Positions 10,701-22,500 of a stretch of 64,000 nt of DNA are shown here, piece by piece. The notes beneath the pieces are model-generated. The model was not told where the DNA came from and ran no database searches. It saw only the letters and a program-made list of their open reading frames with translations. The DNA is from Taibaiella sp. Its GTDB lineage: Bacteria; Bacteroidota; Bacteroidia; Chitinophagales; Chitinophagaceae. A program made the translations under genes and the position numbers. Within the stretch, counting starts at the first letter, position 1; each line of letters opens with the position of its first letter. Location: assembly GCA_019638495.1 (NCBI GenBank), contig JAHBTQ010000010.1:62001-126000 (forward strand). The letters are read 5' to 3'.

Positions 10701-13700
10701 CTGCTGTTTGCTGATCCGGATGTGAGTGCGAGGATCGAATACTCTGTAAATGGTGGTGCATGGACTCTACTCGAGGAACATGGTATGTCACCATTCTCCA
10801 GCGTAGGTTCCGGCGCGTGGAGTGCATCTACTCCTGAAACTTCAATCTCTCTGCCAGCACCGGCTATAGGTCAGTCTGACGTTAGGCTGCGTTGGAAGTA
10901 TGATGCATCTCAGTACTACTGGTATCTTGATAATATTTCTGTGACAGGTCAGCTGCCAGCATCTACATATGCGTGGACCGGCACACTTGGATTGTCTTGT
11001 ACTACTTGTACAAACCCAACTATTACACCTACCTCAACAGGTGCTAATAACTATAGTGTTACCGTAACGAGCAATGCCGGATGTACTACAACAAATCCGG
11101 TGGTTGTAAACGTGAATCCGCTTCCTGGCCCTGTAACCGGCAATCTGAATGTGTGCGTTGGTACTACGTTCATGCTGGGTAACAGTGCTTCAGGTGGTAC
11201 ATGGGTTGCCAGCAATGGTAATGTATCAATAGATATGATGTCTGGTGCTATGACCGGCATTGCAGTAGGTACATCTGAAATTACCTACACCTTGCCAACG
11301 GGTTGTCGCATGACTGCAGTAGCAACTGTAGCTCCATTGCCATCGCCTATTAGCGGTTCTATGGAAGTGTGTGAGGGTCTTACGACGGGTCTGTCTCACG
11401 TAGTGAGCGGCGGTACATGGGTAAGCAGCAATACTGCAGCAGCAACAGTAAACGCATTTGGCGTTGTTTCTGGTTTGGCAGCTGGCATGACGAACATCAC
11501 GTATACGCTTCCTTCAGGCTGTATCATTACAACCTCGGAAACAGTTAACGCAACACCTGGTGCTATTACCGGCACTGCTGTTATGTGCCAGGGCGCTACA
11601 AATACACTTTCCAGCACTCCTGGCGGTGGTAACTGGATTAGCAGTGATCCATCTGTAGCAACTATCACTGGCGGTGGTCTTGTTACAGGTGTTAATGCAG
11701 GTAATTCAATGATGACTTACCAACTGCCTACCGGCTGTATTACAACGAAACTTGTAACTATTAATGCGCTGCCAAGTCCAATCACAGGTACAACAAGTGT
11801 GTGCCAGGGTTCACAGACCATACTGAGCAGCACAACTGCGGGTGGTGTGTGGACAAGTTCCAGCCCTGTAAATGCATCAGTAGGTGCAGGTACTGGTGTT
11901 GTAACCGGTGGATCAACAGGTTTTGCTACAGTATATTATACGCTGTCCTCTACCGGTTGTGCCGTTTCTACGCCAATCATAGTGAACGCGCTGCCATCCG
12001 CGCCAACCGGCGACCTGGAAATTTGCCAGGACGAAATGACAGGCCTTTCCAGCTCACCAGCTGGTGGTACCTGGACAAGCAACAACCCTGGTGGATGTTA
12101 CATTGATGCCTCTTCCGGTGTTGCTACTGGTGTAAGCCAGAGCGTTGTTACTGTTACTTATACACTTCCTGTTACAGGTTGTAAGAATACTGCGGCAGTA
12201 ACGGTGAATGCACTTCCTGGTCTGATATCCGGTACACAGGAAGTGTGCGTAGGTCAAAACACCACGTTGTACAACTTTACTCCGGGTGGTATCTGGTCTT
12301 CAGGTAATACTGCAATAGCTACAGTTTCTCCTACAGGCGTTGTTACCGGTGTAGGTGCGGGCCTTGTACAGATCGACTATATAAACGCGACTACTGGTTG
12401 TAGCCGTTCTGTAATCGTTACTGTAAATGCACAGCCATCTGCCATTACCGGTACTCCACAGGTTTGTACTGGTATGACTACCGGCCTTGGAAACGCTGAC
12501 GGTGGTGGTACATGGAGCAGCAGCAACAGCCTGATAGCTTCTGTAGATGTTTCTACAGGTGTTGTAACAGGTGGTGTAGCTGGTAACGCTTTTGTAACCT
12601 ATATGCTGCCTACAGGATGTGCTACTACTCAAATGGTGACTGTTAATGGTCTTCCGGGTACTATCACAGGCCCTGCTGCTGTATGTAGTGGTTCTAACAT
12701 CACATGGGGCGCATCGCCTGCAGGTGGTAACTGGTCTTCAGACAACAGCAGCATAGCTTCTGTGGCTGGTGCCGGTGTCATAACAGGTGGTACTGCAGGT
12801 AATACTACAATTACGTATACGCTGCCTACAGGTTGCTATCGCACACGTGATATCGTTGTAAATGCTACGCCTACTATTTTGCCAGGCACTACACAGGTTT
12901 GTACAGGATCTAGTATTACTCTTGGTGCGTCACCAGCTGGTGGCGTATGGGGTTCTTCTTCTCCTGCAAATGCGAATGTAAATAGCGCAAGTGGTGTGGT
13001 GACAGGCGGTGTTGCAGGTAATGCAAACATTTCTTACACACTCTCTACAGGATGCCGTAGCATACAGAACATTGTTGTTAATCCGCTTCCTGCTTCTATT
13101 ACAGGCAACCTTAACGTTTGCGTTGGTTCTACAACAATGCTTGCAGATGCGAGCCTGGGTGGTACATGGAGTGTTGGCTCGGGTGTGAATGCATCTGTGG
13201 ACATGATGACAGGTGAAGTGCTTGGCGGAAACGCGGGCCCTGAGACAATCATCTACACGCTGCCTACAACTTGCGCCCGTTCTGTGGTGGTAAATGTAAA
13301 TCCACTTCCTGCGCCGATCTTCGGAACGCTGAATGTGTGTGAAAACTCTACTACAGCGCTTACAGATGCAACTCCTGGTGGTACATGGAGCAGTAGCAAC
13401 ACTACGCTTGCTACGATCACTTCTGCAGGTCTGGCACTTGGTAAGAACCAGGGAAATGCTACTATCACTTACAAGCTGCCTACAGGTTGCCAGTCAGTGG
13501 CATCACTTGTAGTGAACGGCTTGCCAGCTGATATCACTGGTGGTACTGATGTGTGTGTTGGTTCTTCAATGAGCCTTGCTAACTCCACTGCAGGTGGTAA
13601 CTGGACTTCAGGAAACGCACTTATTGCAAATGTTGATGGCACAGGTATGGTAAGTGGTGTTGCAGCAGGTAGTGTGTACATTACTTACACACGTCCTACA

Positions 13701-16181
13701 GGCTGTTACAAGACTAAACTGGTGCAGGTTAATGCACTGCCAGCTCCAATTGCAGGCAACATGAACATCTGTGAGGGCTCATCTACATTCCTCGGCGATG
13801 CTACTCCAGGTGGCACATGGTCTTCGAGCGATATGTCTGTGGCTATGATCAATTCTTTGACTGGTTCAGCGATAGGTTCAAGCGCCGGCTTCAGCATCAT
13901 TACTTATATGCTGGGCACAGGTTGCTATACTACTTCTTCTCTGATAGTTAATTCCGTACCGGATGCTATTACCGGTAACATGACGGTATGTGCTGGGTCT
14001 ACAACGCAACTTGAAAATGCTACACCGGGTGGTGTATGGAGCACATCTAACGGTGCATCATCGATCGACGCTACGGGTCTGGTAACAGGCGTAGCAGCGG
14101 GCACATCGGTTGTGACTTACAAAACAGGCAATAACTGTCGTAGGATAGCAGTGGTTTCGATCAACCCGCTGCCAGCACTTATCGCAGGAAACGGAAACGT
14201 TTGCCAGGGGCTCACTTCTATCTACAGCAACGCAAACCTGGGTGGTACATGGACCACTGACGATGCATCTGTAGCAGATATCGATGGTATGTCAGGAATC
14301 ATCACTTCGGGCAATGTAGGTACTGCTAACATCACTTATACACTTCCTACGGGTTGTATGCGCGCAAGGATGGTAGAAGTTCATCCGTCAGTAGAGCCTG
14401 TAACAGGAACTACTAATGTATGTAAGGGATTGACCACAACGCTCAGCAGTGCCACTATGGGTGGTATGTGGGCTAGCGGCAACTCTGCAGTAGCTACTGT
14501 AGATATGTCTACAGGTGAGGTTACAGGTGTTAATGCCGGTGCCGCTGTCATTACATACTCGGTGAATACTGGTTGTATGGCAATTGCGAACGTAGTGGTG
14601 AATGCACTTCCTGCAAACATCACAGGCGCAATGAGCGTGTGTGAAGGTTCTACAGCTACATTGATGAACGCTACATCTGGTGGTAGCTGGAGCAGCAGCG
14701 ACGATGCACTTGCGACAGTGAGCTCATCAGGTGTCGTAACTGGTGTGGCTTCTGGTTCTGTAATGATCACTTATACACTGCCTACGGGTTGTATGAAGTC
14801 TCGTGACATGATGGTTAACGGCCTTCCTGCAACGCAGAATGTAACAGGTGGCGGTAGCTACTGCTCAGGCGGTTCCGGTGTGGCAATAGGAGTAGATGGT
14901 ACTGAGACTGGTGTTACTTATTCGCTGATGCTTAGCTCGGTGAATATGGGAAGTATTGCCGGTACTGGTTCTTTGCTCGATTTTGGCATGAAAACCACGG
15001 CAGGTGTTTACACTGTTAAGGCTACAACTGATGCTGGCTGCTCTGCTATGATGGACGGCACTGCTACGATCGCTATCACTTCGCTGGTTACACCTGCTGT
15101 TTCGATGACATCAAGTGTTGGTGATTCTACTTGTGCGGGAACATCTGTTACCTACAGTGCTGTTCCAGTGAATGGTGGTACTGCTCCTACATACACATGG
15201 AGTGTTGCAGGCTCACCGGTTGCAACAGGTGATACTTATGATTACACTCCTGCAAACGGAGACGTGATCACTGTGGCAATGGTTAGCAATGCCGCATGTC
15301 CTTCAGTAGCGTCTGTTTCTGCCAGCAAGTCTATGACAGTTATTGCTAAGCTTACTCCTTCAGTTAGCATAGTAGTTGGTCCGGATGATACGCTTTGCTC
15401 TGGCTCTATGGCAACATTTGCTGCGGTAGGTGTAAATGGCGGAAATGCTCCTGTGTATACATGGATAGTAGGTGGAACAATAGTTCCTGGTGTTACAGGA
15501 CCTACCTACACTTATATGCCATCAAATAACCAGTCTGTAATTTGTAAGCTGAACAGCAGCTATCGTTGCCCATCAGTGAACAATGTATCGAGCAACACGA
15601 TCATGATGCACATAGATCAGCAGTACATTCCTGCTGTGAACATCATTGCGCAGCCTGGTACAGTGATCAACGCTGGTGAGACTGTTACATTTACCACAGT
15701 GGTTAATGGTGCAGGACCTGAACCTAAGTACCAGTGGCTGATCAGGGGCTCAATAGTTCCGGGAGCTACACAGCCTACATTCAGCAGCAATGACCTGAAC
15801 GATGGTGACTCGGTAACATGTGTGGTATGGGGAACCGGCCGCTGTGGAATGGAGACCATCAACTCCGTAGTAATGAAGGTGAATGCGACAACTAGTGTAG
15901 CTTCTACAGGCGTTGCTGCGAGCGAGCTGAGGATGATGCCAAACCCAACGAGCGGTGCGTTTGTTGTAACTGGTACTATCGGCAACAAGGCAAGTGAGGT
16001 TGTTAACCTTGAGGTAACAGACATGCTTGGCCAGGTTGTATATCGCGGACAGACTACTACGAAGGGTGGCGAATTGAATGCTTCTGTTCAGCTCACCGGC
16101 AACCTCGCTAACGGCATGTATATGCTGAATGTGAGCAACGGCAGCGAACGCAAAGTATTCCATTTCGTATTGAAGCAATAG
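7755..16181 (+). CDS. Giant modular T9SS surface protein, 2808 aa
   Basis: Signal peptide 1-22 (ends SHAHA). Domains in order by approximate residue: Gly-rich domain 30-260 with GGGGGSSDVRVGG; Hydin/ASPM-like domain 265-375; an Ig-like domain; GEVED-type domain 477-640 (YIDLNGDGNFTSGE); BIG2-like, Ig-like and BIG2-like units to about 873; an Ig unit interrupted by a jelly-roll 'choice-of-anchor' segment (LLSQDFNTGLGPW) to 1125; 17 tandem BIG2-like units 1126-2359; one copy of the 89-aa VTGGG unit 2360-2447; three Ig/PKD-like units; type A sorting domain from about 2724 (PNPTSG, ending KVFHFVLKQ). It is an extracellular adhesin or matrix protein by analogy; the ligand is unknown. It has its own terminator and no PorP/SprF gene follows. 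Confidence 0.88.
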   Translation: MKKLHFSFIVAGLMLLLSHAHAQTTTYSSVGTYTFTVPTGCTSVMIDAAGGQGGNAYSTSSPGGKGGRAQGALAVTPGQQLFVYVGGAGTTSTSTSGTRAGGANGSGGGAQGGDGRGYGGGGGGSSDVRVGGTALSNRVIVAAGGGGAGYDCAMTDEWGGAGGGLTGLAGRECGTTGSCYTGLGGTQTSGGSGSTCSGTPSGSLGFGGGGSSINYSGGGGGGYYGGGSGAYGGGGGGSSYIGGTGLSGTSTTADFRTGNGYVSITPLVPTILAAPSSLAFGGVTVGETSSAISFTLTGLYLSTTGTIDVTAPTGFEVSLEGTLWFSTLSFPYTGGSLSTQTVFVRFTPTALGASSGNIVLSGGGAASVNVPVSGTGANACTGAPTPGTASVSPSSGTIATPFTLSLSGTSAVGGLSYQWQSATSTSGPWSDVTGATAPSYAYTGLSATTYFRCVVTCAAGGSATTNSVTATFTAPTYCTPAYSSASASCSSYSMFSRITSLTGSSGSIADATGCNGTGYLNNTAMSCTVLSGSSYTATIGTGYSCCMNSQIYIDLNGDGNFTSGEVVGGATAQYASPGTSYSIAIPAGTPPGSYRMRLVGNYAGCCGGLMYPNIPGCPTTAITYGETRDYTINITAPCTNPAPITGTNFVCFPGTTTLACATGGGTWSSSNTSLATVSSSGVVTGLAAGAATITYTVPGGCRSTRVVGIYGKPTVGAITPSAAGLCANTPLTLTAGATSGSVVSYSWSGPSAYTATSTANNTTFSPPGVASSGTYSVRVTSAAGCVSNPATSPVITVSVSPSVFSGPNAVCQASNISLGNTEPGGTWTSGATTLATVGASSGVVTGVGAGLVDITYTLSNLCYRSQVLSVNPLPVVTVTPPGPTTICMGESASFTANSPNPTFALLSQDFNTGLGPWTISGAGAPTGWQIVPPSANAAGVPGDGSSNMLQAAALGTITSSTITSPSFSTLGYGSAVLTFNEYLLFADPDVSARIEYSVNGGAWTLLEEHGMSPFSSVGSGAWSASTPETSISLPAPAIGQSDVRLRWKYDASQYYWYLDNISVTGQLPASTYAWTGTLGLSCTTCTNPTITPTSTGANNYSVTVTSNAGCTTTNPVVVNVNPLPGPVTGNLNVCVGTTFMLGNSASGGTWVASNGNVSIDMMSGAMTGIAVGTSEITYTLPTGCRMTAVATVAPLPSPISGSMEVCEGLTTGLSHVVSGGTWVSSNTAAATVNAFGVVSGLAAGMTNITYTLPSGCIITTSETVNATPGAITGTAVMCQGATNTLSSTPGGGNWISSDPSVATITGGGLVTGVNAGNSMMTYQLPTGCITTKLVTINALPSPITGTTSVCQGSQTILSSTTAGGVWTSSSPVNASVGAGTGVVTGGSTGFATVYYTLSSTGCAVSTPIIVNALPSAPTGDLEICQDEMTGLSSSPAGGTWTSNNPGGCYIDASSGVATGVSQSVVTVTYTLPVTGCKNTAAVTVNALPGLISGTQEVCVGQNTTLYNFTPGGIWSSGNTAIATVSPTGVVTGVGAGLVQIDYINATTGCSRSVIVTVNAQPSAITGTPQVCTGMTTGLGNADGGGTWSSSNSLIASVDVSTGVVTGGVAGNAFVTYMLPTGCATTQMVTVNGLPGTITGPAAVCSGSNITWGASPAGGNWSSDNSSIASVAGAGVITGGTAGNTTITYTLPTGCYRTRDIVVNATPTILPGTTQVCTGSSITLGASPAGGVWGSSSPANANVNSASGVVTGGVAGNANISYTLSTGCRSIQNIVVNPLPASITGNLNVCVGSTTMLADASLGGTWSVGSGVNASVDMMTGEVLGGNAGPETIIYTLPTTCARSVVVNVNPLPAPIFGTLNVCENSTTALTDATPGGTWSSSNTTLATITSAGLALGKNQGNATITYKLPTGCQSVASLVVNGLPADITGGTDVCVGSSMSLANSTAGGNWTSGNALIANVDGTGMVSGVAAGSVYITYTRPTGCYKTKLVQVNALPAPIAGNMNICEGSSTFLGDATPGGTWSSSDMSVAMINSLTGSAIGSSAGFSIITYMLGTGCYTTSSLIVNSVPDAITGNMTVCAGSTTQLENATPGGVWSTSNGASSIDATGLVTGVAAGTSVVTYKTGNNCRRIAVVSINPLPALIAGNGNVCQGLTSIYSNANLGGTWTTDDASVADIDGMSGIITSGNVGTANITYTLPTGCMRARMVEVHPSVEPVTGTTNVCKGLTTTLSSATMGGMWASGNSAVATVDMSTGEVTGVNAGAAVITYSVNTGCMAIANVVVNALPANITGAMSVCEGSTATLMNATSGGSWSSSDDALATVSSSGVVTGVASGSVMITYTLPTGCMKSRDMMVNGLPATQNVTGGGSYCSGGSGVAIGVDGTETGVTYSLMLSSVNMGSIAGTGSLLDFGMKTTAGVYTVKATTDAGCSAMMDGTATIAITSLVTPAVSMTSSVGDSTCAGTSVTYSAVPVNGGTAPTYTWSVAGSPVATGDTYDYTPANGDVITVAMVSNAACPSVASVSASKSMTVIAKLTPSVSIVVGPDDTLCSGSMATFAAVGVNGGNAPVYTWIVGGTIVPGVTGPTYTYMPSNNQSVICKLNSSYRCPSVNNVSSNTIMMHIDQQYIPAVNIIAQPGTVINAGETVTFTTVVNGAGPEPKYQWLIRGSIVPGATQPTFSSNDLNDGDSVTCVVWGTGRCGMETINSVVMKVNATTSVASTGVAASELRMMPNPTSGAFVVTGTIGNKASEVVNLEVTDMLGQVVYRGQTTTKGGELNASVQLTGNLANGMYMLNVSNGSERKVFHFVLKQ
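11130..14831 (+). repeat. 17 tandem BIG2-like units (about 72 aa / 218 nt each)
   Basis: Within the 2808-aa protein, 17 consecutive units share the pattern PITGxxxVCxGxxTxL...GGTWSSSN..IATV...GVVTGV.AG...ITYTLPTGC...VNALP. Each has two conserved cysteines, one after the first strand and one near the end. Total length 3702 nt gives 217.8 nt per unit. Two more units (about residues 641-715 and 800-873) stand outside the block. The pattern matches bacterial Ig-like group 2 domains; the cysteine pair is probably a disulfide (inference). Confidence 0.9.
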
Positions 16182-16207
16182 TGAATCTGATTAACGTAAT
16201 AATTACG

Positions 16208-16240
16208 AAAAGTCGCCCCGGGAAGGGGCGACTTTTTTTT
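16208..16240 (+). terminator. Strong Rho-independent terminator after the 2808-aa gene
   Basis: Perfect 12-bp stem AAAAGTCGCCCC / GGGGCGACTTTT with a 5-nt loop and an 8-nt T run, 26 nt after the stop. It separates the two giant genes into independent transcripts. Confidence 0.95.
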
Positions 16241-16506
16241 ATGAAGCGTAATTTGTCTTAAGATGATCTGAGGTGAACAGGTTTCCAGATAGGCTACAGC
16301 TATTTGCTATTCAGATACTTGTAGATTGATGTTGTATATCTATAATAAAATTATTTTTCGATTTTTCCAATAACATTTCATTAGCGTTTTTTGTTCTTTA
16401 AATAAAATTTCGGCTATTATATTTATAGTCAATATTACCGCCTGGTTGTGAATCCGGGTGGGGGATATTAATTGTTTGTTATCAAGAAAAGGTTAAATTC
16501 AGACGT
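16241..16506. other. Intergenic region before the 4766-aa gene
   Basis: AT-rich, with no ORF. TTTG appears at several places (for example in TTGTTTGTTATC just before the gene) but no clean TAnnTTTG with a -33 box was found. It should contain the promoter of the giant gene, since a strong terminator precedes it. Confidence 0.5.
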
Positions 16507-19500
16507 ATGAAGCACTTTTCCTTATCGCGTTCGGTTGGTAAAAGTTTTAATTGTGGTAAAGCGCTGGCTTTGCTGCTGATACTCCTTGCAGGGAGTATTT
16601 CCTCATTTGCAACTATTTCTGTGACACCAAGTCTTGGTGGCACGAATATTTGTGCTGCGAAAGCAATAGGGGGATCTGATCCGGCGTTTACAACCATAGG
16701 TCCTATAATCATTCAGGAGGGGGCTGCTACAGATTTTAACGGTGCGTTGTCCATAACGTTCAGCCCACCAACAGGATGGCAATTTGATGTTTCTTCAACG
16801 TTGACACTGGCGTCCGTTGGAAGCGGTCTTTCTGTCTCCGGCGGATTTGTAGGTGGTGACATCGTGATCACAGGAACACTAAGCGGTACGCATGCCACGT
16901 CGACTAACTGGATCATTATTGACGCGATAACTATACAAGCAACAAGTACTGGAGCGGCGCCTGGGAACATTACCAACACCGCAATGAGCGGCACCTGGAA
17001 TGGTCTTTCAATGGGAACCAATTTCGGTAGCCTCTCACTTACTCCGGAACCGGGAGCAGTATCAGTTTCAGGCGGTGGTACATTTTGTACTGCGAATACA
17101 ACACTTACAGCATCCGGCGGCGCCGGAGGCACCATTTATTACCAGGGAACTACTTCAGGCGGCACGTCTACCGGCACTGCGAGTTCCTCAGAAGTAGTAA
17201 ATACATCAGGCACCTATTATTTCCGTGCACAGACCGTTGCAGGCTGCTGGGGACAGCAGGGTAGTGCCGCAGTAACGTTCAATACACCACCAACTGTAGC
17301 AAGCATTACTCCTTCTACAACTAATCTCTGTTTAGGTACCTCGCTCACATTGACGGCTGGGGCCGTAACTGGAACGGGCGGTTTAGTATCTTACAACTGG
17401 ACAGGGCCTGATGGTTTTAGTACAACCACATCAACGAATTTTGTCACGTTCACGCCGACCACAACGGCAGCCAGTGGTTCGTATTCGCTCAGTGTTACCT
17501 ATCCTGGTACTGGTTGTACAAGCTCTTCTGTTAGCAGTTCGGCGGTTACGGTAAACACGCTACCAACAGTTGCGAGCATTACGCCTTCTTCTACTGAGAT
17601 ATGCACGGGGTCTACACTCACTTTGACTTCGGGCGCAGTAACCGGTACCGGTAGCCTTACGTCTTATAACTGGAGTGGACCAAACGGCTATACGGCAACT
17701 ACGGCGGTAGATAATGCTGCGGTGTCTCTGACTACTACGGCACAGTCGGGCGTGTATACATTGAGTGTCACGTACCCCGGCACGGGATGTACGAGCAATC
17801 CTGTTACATCATCAAGCGTGACTGTTAATAATCGGCCTACCGTAGCGAGCATTACGCCATCCAACGCAATCAATTGTATTGGAGCGACACTCACTTTTAC
17901 TGCCGGTTCTGTAACAGGTACAGGATCACTTACTTCATACAACTGGACAGGCCCAAATGCCTTCAGTACAACGACTGCGACAAACACTACTTCATTTACC
18001 ACAAGCTCGACAGCTGAAAGTGGCGCTTACTCGCTTACGGTAACCTATCCGGGAACGGGATGTACGAGTACGTTTGCGGTGACGTCGCCAGCTGTAACAG
18101 TAAATGCGGTGCCTACCGTGGCAAGCATCACACCATCAAGCACAAATATCTGTACCGGCAATTCCCTGACTCTGACTGCAGGGTCAGTGACAGGTGGCGG
18201 TACATTAACATCCTATAACTGGAGCGGCCCCAACGGATACAGTACGACATCTGTTGCTAACAATGTGGCATTTACGCCAACAACAACGGCTGCAAGCGGT
18301 GACTATTCGCTTACGGTGACCTATCCTGGTGCGGGTTGCACTAGTTCGATGGTTGTGACATCGCCTTCTGTCACCGTAAACCAATCGCCAGCAGCTATTA
18401 CCGGCACTACTATTTTCTGTGACGGCGCAACGTCTACACTTTCTAATGCAGTGGGTGGTGGCACATGGGCGAGCAGCAATACCGGTGTCGCGACTGTCGG
18501 TTCATTGTCAGGGGTTGTAACAGGGGTTACTCCTGGAACTTCTGTGATCACTTATGAGCTCACTGGCCCATGTATTGCCGTTACAACTGTGACTGTTTTG
18601 CCACTCCCAACCATTACGTCAAGTACGGGAAATGAAGCGTGTGCGGGAGGCACAACAACCGTTTCTGCTACACCGTCTTCCGGTGCAAAGGTTAATTGGT
18701 ATGACGCGGCTAGCGCTGGTACGCAATTGGGAACGGGCAATATCCTAACCGTTACAGCACCTACAGTAACGACTACTTACTATGCAGAAGCGGTTGACAT
18801 CACCGGCGACTCTGTAGCGAGTCCTTTTTCTGGTGGCAATGGTAATGCCGGCATCATGTTTGATGTAACTGCTTTGAACACAGTTGACATCAATTCCTTC
18901 ACGCCACTGGCGTTTGCCGGCACCTATGATTATGAGATTTACTATCGCACCGGAACTTTTGTGGGCCATGAAGCTAGTGCTACGGGCTGGACGCTGATCG
19001 GCACGTTAGCAGGCAGCTCGTCGGGGTCAAATGGCCCGAGGACCATTCCATTGTCTTCACCACTTACAGTGACTGCCGGTCAGACCTATGCAATATATGT
19101 AACCTCAACAACAGGCTCTGGTGTGCAATACACCAATAATGCTAGTGTAGGAGCTGTAGTTGGATCGAATAGTGATCTTCAGATCAAAGTTGGGTACGGA
19201 AAAGCCTATCCTTTCGGCGGATCAAACGTTGGACGTGCACCCAACATGCAAATAAACTACTCTACACCGGGTTGCGTAAGTGCCACTAGGACAGGGGTTG
19301 TACTCACAGTAAATGCTACGCCAACTGTCGCAAGCATAACTCCTTCTCCTACTTCATTGTGTGCAGGCGCAACGCTGACGCTTACTGCCGGCGCGGTAAC
19401 AGGTACCGGCACCTTGCTGTCCTACAACTGGAGCGGCCCTGATACTTATAGTTCTACCTCAGCTTCAAACACCACTACTCTAAATCCGGCTTCATCGGCT

Positions 19501-22500
19501 GGAAGCGGTGAATATTCGGTAAGTGTTACATACACAGGAGCCGGATGTACCAGCACCCAGGCCGTGTCATCGACAGTTACTGTTGATCCATTGCCAACTG
19601 CTGTTACCGTATCCGGTGGTGGTACTTATTGTACAGCGAATGCTACCCTGACTACTTCCGGCGGAACAGGTGGAACAATCTACTTCCAGGGAACCACATC
19701 AGGTGGCACTTCTACTGCTACGCCTGCCACATCGCAAATAGTGAGCACATCAGGTACTTATTATTTCCGCTCATTGTCTGCCGGCGGTTGCTGGGGACCG
19801 GAGGGCAGTGCAACGGTGACATTTAATGCACAGCCAACAGTGGCCAGCATTACTCCATCGCCTACAAATCTTTGTCTTGGCACAAACCTCACACTGACAG
19901 CCGGCAGCGTTACGGGAACAGGTGGTTTGGTCTCTTACAACTGGACCGGCCCTAACAGCTTCTCTACAACAACGGCTGGCAATAGTGTAGTATTTACACC
20001 TACTACCACCGCTGCTTCAGGCGTGTACACGCTTTCGGTTACCTATCCGGGAACAGGGTGTACCAGCACTGATGTAGTATCAACGACAGTTTCAGTGAAT
20101 GCGGTGCCTACCGTTTCAAGCATCACACCATCTGCTTCAACCGTATGTACAAATTCAACGCTTACGCTTTTCGCCGGATCTGTAACCGGTGCTGGTACAT
20201 TGACATCCTATAACTGGAGTGGTCCAAACGGATTCAGTACTACAACCACTGCGGTTAGTACAGCGTTTACGCCTACTACAACGGCGTCGAGCGGTGATTA
20301 TTCACTAACTGTAACTTATCCGGGTGTAGGATGTACGAGTTCAGAAGTGACTACTTCCGTGACTGTGAACGTTCAACCGACGGTGTCTTCAATTACAGCA
20401 GACGCAAGCGAGCTTTGTGAGGGTGCCACTATTACATTTACCGGTGCAGGCGCGTCAGGTACTGGTAGCCTGACATCTTATAACTGGAGTGGTCCGAACG
20501 CTTATAGCGCTACCACCTCAGGTAGCACCACTTCCATTTCGTCTCTTACTACGAGCGCTAGCGGTGTTTATTCACTCACGGTGACATATCCGGGTGCAGG
20601 ATGTACCAGCAATCCGGTGACAACATCGCCGGCTGTTACGGTTAATGATCTTCCCACCGTGGCAAGCATTACACCATCCACTACTACGGCGTGTGTGGGG
20701 CTTCCGCTGACATTTACTGCGGGTAGTACTACCGGTACAGGTAGTCTTACATCATATAACTGGAGCGGGCCTAACGCTTACAGCGCTACAACCACCGTTG
20801 GTAGTGCAAGCTTCTCGCCAACTACAACAGCTTATAGCGGTGTGTACTCGCTAACTGTAACATATCCTGGTGTGGGCTGTACAAGTAATCCGGTCACAAC
20901 GGCATATGTGTCTGTGGTGCCAAGGCCTGACATCTATAATGTGACGGGCGGTGGTGTTATCTGCGCTGGAGATGCAGGCGTACATATTGGTCTTGATTGG
21001 TCATTGTACGGCATTAACTACCAACTTTACAATAGTTCAGGTACTGCAATTGGCAGCCCTATGGGTGGTTCTACGTCCGGGTTGGATTTTGGACTGATTA
21101 ACACTGCAGGTACCTACACGGTGCTAGCCACAAATGCGTCAACAGGTTGCCAGAGCGACATGGCCGGCAGTGCAACAGTAACTGTGAATCCGCTTCCGAC
21201 AGCATATGCTGTAACAGGAGGTGGAACAACCTGCGAAAACAGCATGGCGGTTTCAGTAGGTCTTGCAAACTCAGACGCTGGCATAACTTACCAGTTGTAT
21301 AACGGTTCCTCAACTACAGGTAGCCCAGTAGCGGGTACAGGTGCTGCGATCAGCTTCGGTGCGCAAAACGTTTCCGGCACTTATAGTGTACGTGCTACGA
21401 ACAATACGACTTCATGTGTTGGCGGTATGACGGGCAGTGTGGTGGTTAGCATTAACCCTGCGCCTACCGCTTACGCGCTTACCGGTGGCGGCAACTATTG
21501 TTCAGGTGGCGCAGGCCTTGCAGTTGGACTTGCAAATTCTAACACAGGTATAGATTATCAACTTTACAACGGTGCGTCCGCTGTAGGATCTGCAGTGTCT
21601 GGTACAGGCTCTGCGATCAGCTTCGGCACTTTCACTGCAGCAGGTACCTACACGGTATTGGCGACTAATACTTCGACATCATGCACGGGCCCGATGAGTG
21701 GCAACGCCACGATCGTGATCAATCCGCTACCAACGGCCTATACCGTTACAGGTGGCGGCGCTTATTGTGCAGGTGGCGCCGGAGTTGCTGTGGGGCTTTC
21801 GTTCTCAGCAACGGGCATCAACTATCAACTTTATAATGGTGGTTCTGCGGCGGGTAGCCCTGTAGCAGGCACAGGTTCTGCAATCAGCTTTGGCAACCAG
21901 ACACTGGCAGGTACCTACACTGTAATGGCTACGGATGCTACAACGTCTTGTACCAACCCTATGACCGGGTCGGTGGATGTGATAATGAACGCATTACCGG
22001 TGGCACAGACTGTGACAGGCGGTGGCGCATTCTGTACTGGTGGTTCTGGCGTTCCAGTCGGATTGGGTAATTCGGAGACAGGTATCAGCTACCAGCTATA
22101 CAATGGTGCATCTACTGTAGGGTCACCAATTGGTGGAACCGGTTCTGCTATCAGTTTTGGCAACCAGGCAACCGCCGGTACATATACGGTTGTTGGTACA
22201 AATACTGTTACCACATGTACAAATGCAATGTCGGGATCAGCATCTGTAACCGTGAATCCATTACCAACACAATACGTGGTAACAGGTGGTGGTGATTATT
22301 GCGCGGGCGGTAGCGGTGTTGCAATCGGACTGAACAGTTCTAATACAGGTATCAGCTACCAACTATATAATGGCGCATCAGTATCGGGAAGCCCGATTGA
22401 TGGAACCGGTTCAGCAGTTAGCTTCGGTTCTCGGACTGCAGCAGGAACTTACTCTGCAGTGGCTACAAATACGGTTACCGGATGTGTAGGTAATATGTTC

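Noticed and set aside
14381..16178. Minus-strand open frames opposite the 2808-aa gene
   Set aside because: Repeated Thr/Val/Pro frames arise from the periodic coding strand and mirror its repeat units; no start context.
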